Source of the DNA: Chloroflexia bacterium
GTDB lineage: Bacteria; Chloroflexota; Chloroflexia; Thermomicrobiales; UBA6265
Assembly: GCA_013698495.1 (NCBI GenBank)
Contig: JACCUV010000085.1
Span: forward strand, 1 to 5,853
Reading direction: 5' to 3'
Length of the DNA: 5,853 bases
Below, in pieces: positions 1 to 5,853 of the stretch. The notes below the pieces were generated by a model. That model had not been told where the DNA came from. It searched no databases and saw only the letters and a list, made by a program, of their open reading frames with translations. Numbering within the stretch: position 1 is the first letter of the stretch; each line of letters opens with the position of its first letter. Position numbers and translations under genes: made by a program.

Positions 1-126
1 AAGAACTACTGCTTGGCGTCCGTTGGGGGAAATGCAAGAATTACGGAGTGGCGCGGATTGAAGGCGAAGATACGGTCAGGAGATGCCGTTCCGGTTCGCG
101 CATGAGACGGCGGCGGTGTGGTCACC
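1..126. other. Left-edge stretch with no supportable gene
   Basis: I see no convincing gene, RNA or terminator here. GC content drops to about 52% over the first 60 bases, below that of the genes. One plus-strand frame is open from the window edge to a TGA at 103-105 (about 34 codons, beginning KNYCLASVGG). It could be the tail of a convergent gene, but it has no recognised motif and is short enough to be chance. On the minus strand this stretch lies beyond the point where similarity to the regulator's ATPase domain fades, and no frame continues that similarity. Confidence 0.4.
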
Positions 127-445
127 ACTCTCCTGAAGACCGAGGCTTTGGGCTTGTGGCCCTGGGAACGAGGTCGGGATCGCGAATCGACGCCAACGGC
201 ACGAAGCGGACACCATGCGCGAATTGAGGTCCGATTGTGCCGGCGATTTCCTGGGCGAGGTGAATCTTGCCGACGCCTCCGGGGCCGAGAAGGGTCACCA
301 CGCGAACCGTGTCCCGATCGAGGAGGCTCAGGACCTGACTTGTCTCGTCCTCGCGGCCAAGGATCGGTGTGAGCGCCGGAGTCAGACCGGCATGCGATCC
401 CGGCGTGAACGTCGGTAGCGGTATCCCCGTCGCTCTCGATTCGAC
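122..445 (-). pseudogene. Relic of a second LuxR-type ATPase regulator (P-loop segment only)
   Basis: Read on the minus strand from the codon after the regulator's stop, this frame stays open for 107 codons to a TGA at 122-124. From about 370 down to 155 it encodes TPILGRE, then GPGGVGKIHLAQ, then SIRDPDLVP. Hand alignment to residues 32-103 of the intact neighbouring regulator gives about 52 identities in 72. At about position 154 one extra base breaks the frame; the next frame continues with AQSLGLQES, matching AQALGLQES in the intact protein, and similarity ends near 127. The Walker A lysine is kept, but the following Thr is Ile (codon 263-265). No in-frame ATG precedes the domain, and the rest of the ATPase, the TPR-like region and the HTH are absent. 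I infer a decayed tandem paralogue. The first 25 codons (445-371) match nothing else here and may be the old Pro-rich N-terminus. Confidence 0.85.
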
Positions 446-3070
446 CTAGACGATTCCCTTCCGGATCGCGAAGGCCACGGCGGCGGTGCGCGAGTTCAGG
501 TTCAGCTTGCCCAGGACGTGGGTGATGTGACTCGTCACCGTGCGGAGGCTGAGAAACAGTTTGTCGGCGATCTCGGCATTGCTGAGTCCATCGGCCATGA
601 GTGTCAGGACCTCGACCTCGCGTGTCGACAAGGGATGCCCTGGCTTCGGCTCATGACCAACAGGATCGGGGGCGGCCAGAGCGACGATCGGGGCGAACGC
701 CAACAGCTCCACAAACGCCTCCTCAACCGACAGCGACCGACCAGCTCCACTCAGGCGTTCGAACTCGACAGCACCCAGCGCGCTCTCCAACGCTTCTACA
801 GTCCTGCGGTAGGCGTCCACCTCATGTTTCCAAACCCGATTTGTAGCGAAGAGTTCCAGGAGGCCATCCGCCGCGCCGAGGAATCGTGCTGCTTGGTCAC
901 ATTGCCCAGTGACCTGCCCGATCCTGGCCAGGACGTCCAAACAAGCGGGAACCATCTCCGGAGAATCGGAAATGGATATCGCCTCGAACACCTGATTCAG
1001 CCATTGCCAGGCTGTCCCAACGTCACCTTGGTCAGTTGCGAGATTAGCGAGTTCGACAAGACCGACAATCTCAAGTCCCTTGTCTCCAATCCCGCGCACG
1101 GCCTGGAGCGCCGGAATCAGGTACGACGAGGCGCCGGCGAAGTCTGTCGCGGCGCGCGCGCAGGTTCCGAGGTAAAGCTCCGCGAGTGGCGTGTGTCTCC
1201 GGTCTTCAATTTCGATGTAGATCTGCAGAGCCTCCTCGGCCATGCGTCTTGCGAGTTCCAGATCACCGGTGTTCAGGGCTTCGCCGCAGCGACTTCCCCG
1301 ATGCAACGCGATGAGCCAGCGGTCACCGGTTGCGCGGCCAACCTGCTCAACTTCTCCGACCAGGCGATGGGCGCGCTCGATGTCTCCTTGCATCTCGTAC
1401 ACTAACGCCAGATTGCCGAGCATAAGGCCATGAAATCGTCCGTGGCCGTGCCGCCGGGCAAGTTCAATGCCTTCCTCAATGCGGTCAATAGCCGAATCGC
1501 GAGCCTCTGGCGTCTCCGTGGGCGGCGCAAGCGACACGGTCGTCATCGCCAGGATCAATCCCGACTGGTCATCGAGTTCGCGGAAGATCTCGATCGCTTC
1601 GTCGATCATGGTGTGCGACGTGGCGTAATCGCCCGCCGTGATACCGTAGCCAGCCGACATCACCAGCGCCACGGCATGGGCTCGACTCCGTTGGACCAGC
1701 GAGGGGTGACCGAGCCAGTCGACGAACTGGGCGCGAGCCTCCCTGGCGTGCCCGCGAGCATGTGGGTAGTAGATGATCTGCGCATTGAGTTCAATCGCAT
1801 CCGCAATCCGACCGTGATCGGTCAGCCAGGCTGAAGCGTTTCGAAGATTGTGATGCTCCAACTCCATAGAGTCGAGCCACTGCGCCTGTCTCGCCCCCCT
1901 TTGATCGTCTTCCGCCATTGAACCCAGGGTGAGGAAGTATTCAGCGTGTGCGTGAGACGCCGGGTCCTCGCGTCCATTGCGCTCAAGTTCGACGAGTCCG
2001 TACTCCCGGATCGTCTCAAGCATCCCAAACCGGGGTCCGGATGCACTTTCGACCATGACGACGAGACTCTGGTTGACCAGCGATTCGATCGCGTTAAGAA
2101 TCTCAGACTCATCCACCGGCGGTCCGGGATAACTGGCGACAAACGCGGCGGCTTCCAGACTGAAATCACCGACAAACACGGCGAGTCGGCCGAAGAAGAT
2201 TTGCTCCTCCTCAGACAAGAGGTCGCAGCTCCAGGCAATCGCCGCCCGCATTGAGCGCATCCGCGCGTCGAGGTCGCGCCTACCGCCGCTGAGGAGGTTG
2301 AGGCGGTTGCTCAAGCGGGCAAGGATGCCTTCCGGGGAGAGGACGTTGACGCGAGCGGCGGCGAGTTCGATCGCCAGCGGCAGGCCATCGAGGCGGCGAC
2401 AGATTTCGGAGACTGTCGACTGGTTCCGTTCGTCGATCGCGAAGCTTGCGTCAATCGCGCGGGCACGCTGTCCAAACAACTCGATCGCGGCCAATTCCCG
2501 GGCATCCGGGTTTTCCTGATCGGGAACAGGCAGGGGCGGCACAACGAACCGCTGCTCGGTTGTGACGTTCAGGACGATCCTGCTTGTGACCAGAACCTTG
2601 AGCCGGGGGCATTTGGCGATAAGGTCGGTTAGCCAGGGCGAGGCCGCGATCACCTGTTCCATGTTGTCGAGCACGAGTAGCAGATGTTGCGATGAGAGGA
2701 TGTCGATCAGCAAATTCTCCGCCGGGACATTGGCGCTTTCCTGCAGGCCAAGCGCCTGGGCCACCGCCTTGGGGACCAGCTCGGGATCGCGAATCGCCGC
2801 CATCGAGACAAAGCAGGCGCCGTGGGCGAAGTCATGCTCGACGGTCCTGGCCACTTCCTGGGCCAAGCGCGTCTTGCCGACCCCGCCGGGGCCGAGCAGC
2901 GTGACGACCCGGAGATCGTCGCGGTCCAGCAGCGCCAGAACCTGCCCGATCTCACTCTCTCGACCCAGAATCGGGGTCAGGGATGCGGGAATCGCGGCGG
3001 CGCGTGGGCGCGCCACGAGCGTCAACGGGGCCGTTGCCGGCGATGTGGAAATCGGGATGACGTTCGACAT
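446..3070 (-). CDS. LuxR-family transcriptional regulator with NB-ARC-like ATPase and TPR-like region
   Basis: This is a complete 874-residue large LuxR-type regulator (LAL/MalT-like architecture), a cytoplasmic DNA-binding ATPase. After a Pro/Ala-rich N-terminus comes a P-loop NTPase domain: TPILGRE at 32-38, Walker A GPGGVGKT at 60-67, Walker B LLLVLDN at 130-136, sensor-like VLVTSR at 159-164 and GLPLAIEL at 229-236. The winged-helix-like part follows, with AIAWSCDLL near 277-285 and FGMLETIREYG near 348-358. A long helical region, about 375-790, is typical of TPR-like ligand or partner binding. The C-terminal HTH spans about 812-874, starting LSTREVEVL and including the DNA-contacting helix SLRTVTSHITHVL. 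In this family ATP binding and an inducer usually switch on DNA binding; the inducer here is unknown. ATG 3070 is the first ATG after an in-frame TGA at 3098-3100, though the ribosome site is weak (GGA about 8 bases upstream). It lies 112 bases downstream of the transporter gene and may have its own promoter. The target genes are not shown by the sequence. Confidence 0.95.
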   Translation of the reverse strand: MSNVIPISTSPATAPLTLVARPRAAAIPASLTPILGRESEIGQVLALLDRDDLRVVTLLGPGGVGKTRLAQEVARTVEHDFAHGACFVSMAAIRDPELVPKAVAQALGLQESANVPAENLLIDILSSQHLLLVLDNMEQVIAASPWLTDLIAKCPRLKVLVTSRIVLNVTTEQRFVVPPLPVPDQENPDARELAAIELFGQRARAIDASFAIDERNQSTVSEICRRLDGLPLAIELAAARVNVLSPEGILARLSNRLNLLSGGRRDLDARMRSMRAAIAWSCDLLSEEEQIFFGRLAVFVGDFSLEAAAFVASYPGPPVDESEILNAIESLVNQSLVVMVESASGPRFGMLETIREYGLVELERNGREDPASHAHAEYFLTLGSMAEDDQRGARQAQWLDSMELEHHNLRNASAWLTDHGRIADAIELNAQIIYYPHARGHAREARAQFVDWLGHPSLVQRSRAHAVALVMSAGYGITAGDYATSHTMIDEAIEIFRELDDQSGLILAMTTVSLAPPTETPEARDSAIDRIEEGIELARRHGHGRFHGLMLGNLALVYEMQGDIERAHRLVGEVEQVGRATGDRWLIALHRGSRCGEALNTGDLELARRMAEEALQIYIEIEDRRHTPLAELYLGTCARAATDFAGASSYLIPALQAVRGIGDKGLEIVGLVELANLATDQGDVGTAWQWLNQVFEAISISDSPEMVPACLDVLARIGQVTGQCDQAARFLGAADGLLELFATNRVWKHEVDAYRRTVEALESALGAVEFERLSGAGRSLSVEEAFVELLAFAPIVALAAPDPVGHEPKPGHPLSTREVEVLTLMADGLSNAEIADKLFLSLRTVTSHITHVLGKLNLNSRTAAVAFAIRKGIV

Positions 3071-3077
3071 GCGTTGC

Positions 3078-3107
3078 GTCCAATCCGTACTCGTCGTTCA
3101 ATTGGAC
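3078..3107. promoter_or_regulatory. Inverted repeat just upstream of the regulator start
   Basis: GTCCAAT at 3078-3084 and ATTGGAC at 3101-3107 form a perfect 7-base dyad with a 16-base spacer, ending 8 bases before the regulator's start codon. It could be an operator, for example for autoregulation, or a 5' leader stem that hides the weak ribosome site. A 7-base dyad can also arise by chance, so this is a candidate only. Confidence 0.3.
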
Positions 3108-3120
3108 CCATGACGCCATG

Positions 3121-3146
3121 GTGACACCGGCAGGGTGTTACGTCAA
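3121..3146 (-). promoter_or_regulatory. Dyad next to a TTGACG hexamer, possible operator or promoter
   Basis: GTGACACC at 3121-3128 and GGTGTTAC at 3134-3141 form an 8-base inverted repeat with one imperfect position and a 5-base spacer. On the minus strand it directly follows TTGACG (3146-3141), which resembles a -35 element, pointing toward the regulator gene. No good -10 element is seen at 17-19 bases, so the promoter reading is weak. As an RNA hairpin it has no following T-run, so it does not look like an intrinsic terminator for the transporter gene either. Confidence 0.3.
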
Positions 3147-3182
3147 TCCCTGTACGAATTGCCAACTATTCTGAGAACGCCG

Positions 3183-4661
3183 CTATGTCTTGTTCCCCTT
3201 GGCGAGTGCGGCATGAAAGGCCGCGGCCGGCGTCCGATTGGCAATGCGGGTGCTGGCGGCGATTCCGGCGAGAGCGGCGACCGCCAGACCAGCGAAAAGA
3301 AGCACATACCGGGCCCCCAGCTCGGCTCCCGATCCTTGGGCGAATGCGGCCGCCAACACGCCTGAGCCCACGACGCTGCCAATGTATCTGGAGGTCGAGA
3401 AGATTCCCGCGGCCGATCCGGCGCGTTCAAGCGGGACAGACTCGACCGCCACGGTCTGGACTGGCGCGCCAGCCACACCGACACCAATCCCCATTATCGC
3501 GAGGGCGATCACAATCACAGCAAGACTGGCGCCCACAACACCGATTGTCAGGAGCAGCGCGCCGGCGAACATGGCGGTGCTTCCGCTCACGGCCGGCAAC
3601 CAACGTCCGGACCGATCCGCCCATCTTCCCCCAAGCGGACCCGAAAAGGCCGAGAACACAGACAACGCGACCAAAATGAATCCGGTTGCCTGGACGCCAT
3701 GACCGCGTACTCCCTGCAGATACAGAGGCAGAGCGAGGAGTGTCGTGTACATCACAAGATTGCCGAGCCCGACCGAGGCGCATGCGGCCGCGAATTGTGG
3801 TCGTGCGAAGAGCCGGACATCGACGACCGGGGATGCCGTTCGCCGCTCCCACCGGACGAACGCACATGCAACCGCGGCGCCCAACACTCCGGCGAGGACG
3901 GCCAGCCCTGGTTTGTCGACCTTGAGGAATGGTGGAATCAGGATCGCCATCCCCAACGCCACCGTGAAAAGAATCGTGCCCAGCACGTCGAATCGGGCGC
4001 GAGGAGGTCGCGTTGCCGTTGTTCGAGGCAGACCGATCCAGCCAAGCACGACCGCCATCCCCACCACTGGGACGTTGGCCCAGAAGATCGACGACCACCC
4101 GAAGAGGGATATGAGAATACCCCCAATCGGCGGCCCGGATGCCGCTGCAATCCCGGTCGCCAGCCCAATCATGCCGAATGCCGCGCCGCGCCGCGCCTCG
4201 GGCACTCCTTCTCGCACCATGGCCGCGCCGTTCGGGAAGCTCATGGCGCCCGCCAGCGCCTGCATCGCGCGAAAGACAATAAGAGTCACCAGGTTCGGCG
4301 CGAATGCGCATCCCACCGACGCAGCCGCGAACCAGGCCAGACCGAAGAGGTACACCCGGCGCCGCCCGTAGAGATCCCCTAGCCGACCGCCCACCGGTTG
4401 GCCCGACGCCATCGCCACCAGGTAGATCGAGACCAGCCAGGTTGTAGCCGTGATGGAGACGCCAAACGCAGCCTGGATGTCTGGCAACGCAACCGCGATC
4501 ATCGTCGAGTTGAGCGGGGCCAGCATGATGCCGATGGCAACCGCGGGCAGCAGCCATCGACCAGGGGCGATCGGCGATCGCTCCCTGTTCACACCGCCGC
4601 GAATGCTATCGGATTGGTTGACGGTGACCCCGCTCCCGGACGGCGATCGATCAAAGGACAT
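3183..4661 (-). CDS. MFS transporter, DHA2 (EmrB/QacA-like, 14-helix) drug efflux type
   Basis: A 492-residue inner-membrane protein of the major facilitator superfamily, expected to export small hydrophobic or drug-like compounds in exchange for protons. I count 14 hydrophobic segments, which with the length fits the DHA2 group. Visible motifs, numbered from the chosen start, are the TM1 signature LNSTMIAVALP at 50-60 (Asn where many members have Asp), motif A GGRLGDLYGRRR at 91-102 in the loop after TM2, and the antiporter-type GPPIGG at 176-181 in TM5. The start at 4661 is preferred because GGATGGAG lies at 4673-4666 and the ATG is 13 bases after the upstream enzyme's TGA. A longer form from ATG 4709 (508 residues) would overlap the enzyme gene by 35 bases and has no visible ribosome site. 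The enzyme and transporter genes are almost certainly co-transcribed. The substrate cannot be inferred from motifs alone. Confidence 0.92.
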   Translation of the reverse strand: MSFDRSPSGSGVTVNQSDSIRGGVNRERSPIAPGRWLLPAVAIGIMLAPLNSTMIAVALPDIQAAFGVSITATTWLVSIYLVAMASGQPVGGRLGDLYGRRRVYLFGLAWFAAASVGCAFAPNLVTLIVFRAMQALAGAMSFPNGAAMVREGVPEARRGAAFGMIGLATGIAAASGPPIGGILISLFGWSSIFWANVPVVGMAVVLGWIGLPRTTATRPPRARFDVLGTILFTVALGMAILIPPFLKVDKPGLAVLAGVLGAAVACAFVRWERRTASPVVDVRLFARPQFAAACASVGLGNLVMYTTLLALPLYLQGVRGHGVQATGFILVALSVFSAFSGPLGGRWADRSGRWLPAVSGSTAMFAGALLLTIGVVGASLAVIVIALAIMGIGVGVAGAPVQTVAVESVPLERAGSAAGIFSTSRYIGSVVGSGVLAAAFAQGSGAELGARYVLLFAGLAVAALAGIAASTRIANRTPAAAFHAALAKGNKT

Positions 4662-4677
4662 CCGGCTCCATCCGTCA
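4659..4677 (-). promoter_or_regulatory. Stop / ribosome-site / start junction coupling enzyme and transporter
   Basis: On the minus strand the enzyme's TGA (4677-4675) is followed by C, then GGATGGAG (4673-4666), CCGG and the transporter's ATG (4661-4659). The purine-rich stretch offers GGA at 9 bases or GGAG at 4 bases from the start. This tight arrangement suggests reinitiation by the same ribosomes and decides the transporter start in favour of 4661 over 4709. Confidence 0.65.
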
Positions 4678-5853
4678 CGAGTCCAGCGTGACAATTCCGG
4701 CGCCACCATCGACGGTCACGCGCTGCCCGGTTGCAATCCTGTTGGTTGCGCCATGGGCGCCAACGACAGCGGGTATGCCGTACTCGCGAGCCACAATTGC
4801 GCAGTGGCTCAAGGGGCCTCCGGTTTCGGTCACGACCGCGGCGGCGACGCCGAAGAGCGGCGTCCACGCCGGCATCGTGGTGATCGCGATCAGGATTTCA
4901 CCGGGGAGGACGTGAGTCGCCTCATCCAGGGTCCGGGCGACGCGCGCGATCCCGGAGGCGATGCCTCGAGAGCCGCCATTGCCTTTGAGCTGATTGGGCT
5001 CGTCCGCTTGCTGGGGCGGCCCTCCGAAAAACCTGAGCATTCCCCGCTGCATCGGGTTGTCCGCCGGTGGCGGGCCGACAGGCGGATCGCCAATGAAAGG
5101 CGGCGGTGTCAGCGAGCGGGCGATATCCATTTCACTCTCTCGCTCTTCCACAATCGACCGGAAGCGAGCGGACGGGTTCAAGCCATCGAGTTCGCGTACC
5201 GCCTGGCGAAGTTCGACGATGTCAAGCATAAAGACATCCTCCGCGGCGGCAAGCAATCCTGCGTCCGCAAGTCGCTGTCCCACTGCCAGATAGAATAATC
5301 GCAGCCGCGCCAACCCCCGTTGGTCGATATAGAAGTTGTGCTCCTCCTGCAGAAAGTTGGCCTGCCGGCCGAACTGCACCAACGCCTCGAACTGACTACG
5401 GACGGCCTCCGGATAGGAACTGAGCCGTTCACGCGCCTCGGTCAGCGCCATGTCCGCCGAACGTGACATCGCTTCGTGGGCTTTCCGTGCGTCGTATCCG
5501 GTCCGCATATAGCTGCGCACGTTGGACAATGCGAAGGAAGGATCTTCCAGCCAGGTCGGCGTCGCGAACTCGAAGAGATCCTGCCGCAATCCGTAAACAT
5601 CCAGGAAATCCCGCAGTTTTCCAAGGAATGTCCGTCCGTTTTCGCTTGTTTCCAGCGCCGCAATCAAAGCGTCAGTCGAAGTCACTTCAAAGTCATCGGC
5701 CAGTCCCAGGTCATTGGCCGCCGCGGCGAGGTCCGAGAGGCCAATCGCGGCTTTGATGCTTTCCGACAAAGAGCCAACGATGAGGGCATGGGCATCGGCC
5801 TCCGAACCTCCGAATGTGTCGGCGTGAAACTCATCAAAGACCTGCATCGCCAG
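4675..5853 (-). CDS. PEP-utilising / rifampin-phosphotransferase-like enzyme, C-terminal part (runs off window)
   Basis: The frame is open to the right edge (codons CTG GCG precede the ATG at 5847), and the family normally has an N-terminal ATP-binding domain, so I read this as the last 392 codons of a larger protein. Numbered from the Met at 5847, a helical region holds FLDVYGLRQDL at 81-91 and PTWLEDP at 97-103, a pattern seen in the middle domain of PEP synthase and rifampin phosphotransferase relatives. A Pro-rich linker (about 248-265) leads to the swivelling phosphohistidine domain at about 293-390, with the catalytic motif ETGGPLSHCAIVARE; His348 is the expected phosphate carrier. In this family the His shuttles phosphate from the ATP site to the substrate site: pyruvate in PEP synthase, rifamycin in Rph. 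No C-terminal TIM-barrel PEP/pyruvate domain follows, since the protein stops right after the His domain. That domain order favours the Rph-like type over classical PEP synthase or PPDK. The substrate is unknown, and the coupled exporter hints at small-molecule detoxification. Confidence 0.85.
   Translation of the reverse strand: MAMQVFDEFHADTFGGSEADAHALIVGSLSESIKAAIGLSDLAAAANDLGLADDFEVTSTDALIAALETSENGRTFLGKLRDFLDVYGLRQDLFEFATPTWLEDPSFALSNVRSYMRTGYDARKAHEAMSRSADMALTEARERLSSYPEAVRSQFEALVQFGRQANFLQEEHNFYIDQRGLARLRLFYLAVGQRLADAGLLAAAEDVFMLDIVELRQAVRELDGLNPSARFRSIVEERESEMDIARSLTPPPFIGDPPVGPPPADNPMQRGMLRFFGGPPQQADEPNQLKGNGGSRGIASGIARVARTLDEATHVLPGEILIAITTMPAWTPLFGVAAAVVTETGGPLSHCAIVAREYGIPAVVGAHGATNRIATGQRVTVDGGAGIVTLDS

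Noticed and set aside
118..418. Two short plus-strand frames at the left end
   Set aside because: They are the antisense of the P-loop relic. The same antisense pattern recurs opposite the intact P-loop at about 2822-3000, which is what led to the relic.
518..1405. 295-codon open frame on the plus strand
   Set aside because: It lies opposite the regulator's TPR-like and HTH coding region, which has clear domain motifs. High GC lengthens antisense frames, and the translation shows no recognisable domain.
3019..3111. Short upstream frame (ATG at 3111 on the minus strand) overlapping the regulator start
   Set aside because: It has no visible ribosome site and no conserved leader-peptide feature; an out-of-frame ATG this close can be chance.
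3699..4382. Overlapping plus-strand frames of 208 and 227 codons
   Set aside because: Both are antisense to transporter helices and rich in Arg, Pro and His, as expected from the complement of GC-rich membrane-protein codons.
3427..4557. 376-codon open frame on the minus strand in another phase
   Set aside because: It lies fully inside the transporter gene, is Arg/Gly-rich with no membrane segments, and is a phase shadow of the real frame.
4675..4709. Transporter start at ATG 4709 giving a 35-base overlap
   Set aside because: No ribosome site precedes it, whereas ATG 4661 has GGATGGAG and sits just after the enzyme's stop codon.
4450..5298. 282-codon open frame on the plus strand spanning the enzyme/transporter junction
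   Set aside because: It is antisense to the phosphohistidine domain and the transporter N-terminus, both well supported. It has a biased composition and no domain.
1..5853. CRISPR array, tRNA, rRNA or insertion sequence
   Set aside because: No regularly spaced repeats, tRNA-like or rRNA-like stretches, transposase motifs or flanking terminal repeats were seen on either strand.

Overview
The window holds three closely packed minus-strand genes plus the decayed start of a fourth. GC content looks high throughout (roughly 60% or more in the genes). The pairing of a P-loop ATPase of the 'TPILGRE ... GPGGVGKTRLAQ ... LLLVLDN' style with a C-terminal LuxR helix-turn-helix is common in Chloroflexota (Thermomicrobia-like) and Actinomycetota. 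That taxonomic guess is an inference from style only; no marker gene is present.

Layout, read in the direction of transcription (right to left). (1) 5853-4675: the C-terminal part of a PEP-utilising / phosphotransferase enzyme. It has a helical middle region, a Pro-rich linker and a swivelling phosphohistidine domain; the N-terminal ATP-binding part would lie beyond the right edge. (2) 4661-3183: a 14-helix major facilitator of the DHA2 (EmrB/QacA) drug-efflux type. Its best start lies 13 bases after the enzyme's stop codon, so the two look translationally coupled. (3) 3182-3071: a 112-base gap with two inverted repeats, probably the control region of the next gene. (4) 3070-446: a complete 874-residue LuxR-type regulator with an NB-ARC-like ATPase and a TPR-like middle. 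(5) 445 to about 127: a relic of a second, tandem copy of the same kind of regulator. It keeps about 80 residues of the P-loop domain but has no start codon, a Walker A Thr-to-Ile change and a frameshift. (6) 1-126: no gene that can be supported.

The enzyme resembles the C-terminal portion of rifampin phosphotransferase-like proteins, and its coupled neighbour is a drug-type exporter. One reasonable inference is therefore a small-molecule inactivation and export pair beside a ligand- or ATP-responsive regulator. The substrate cannot be read from the sequence, and the regulator's link to the pair rests only on adjacency.

No wholly new system is evident. The most unusual item is the P-loop relic, which runs in the same frame directly behind the regulator's stop codon, so stop-codon readthrough would append a second partial ATPase segment.
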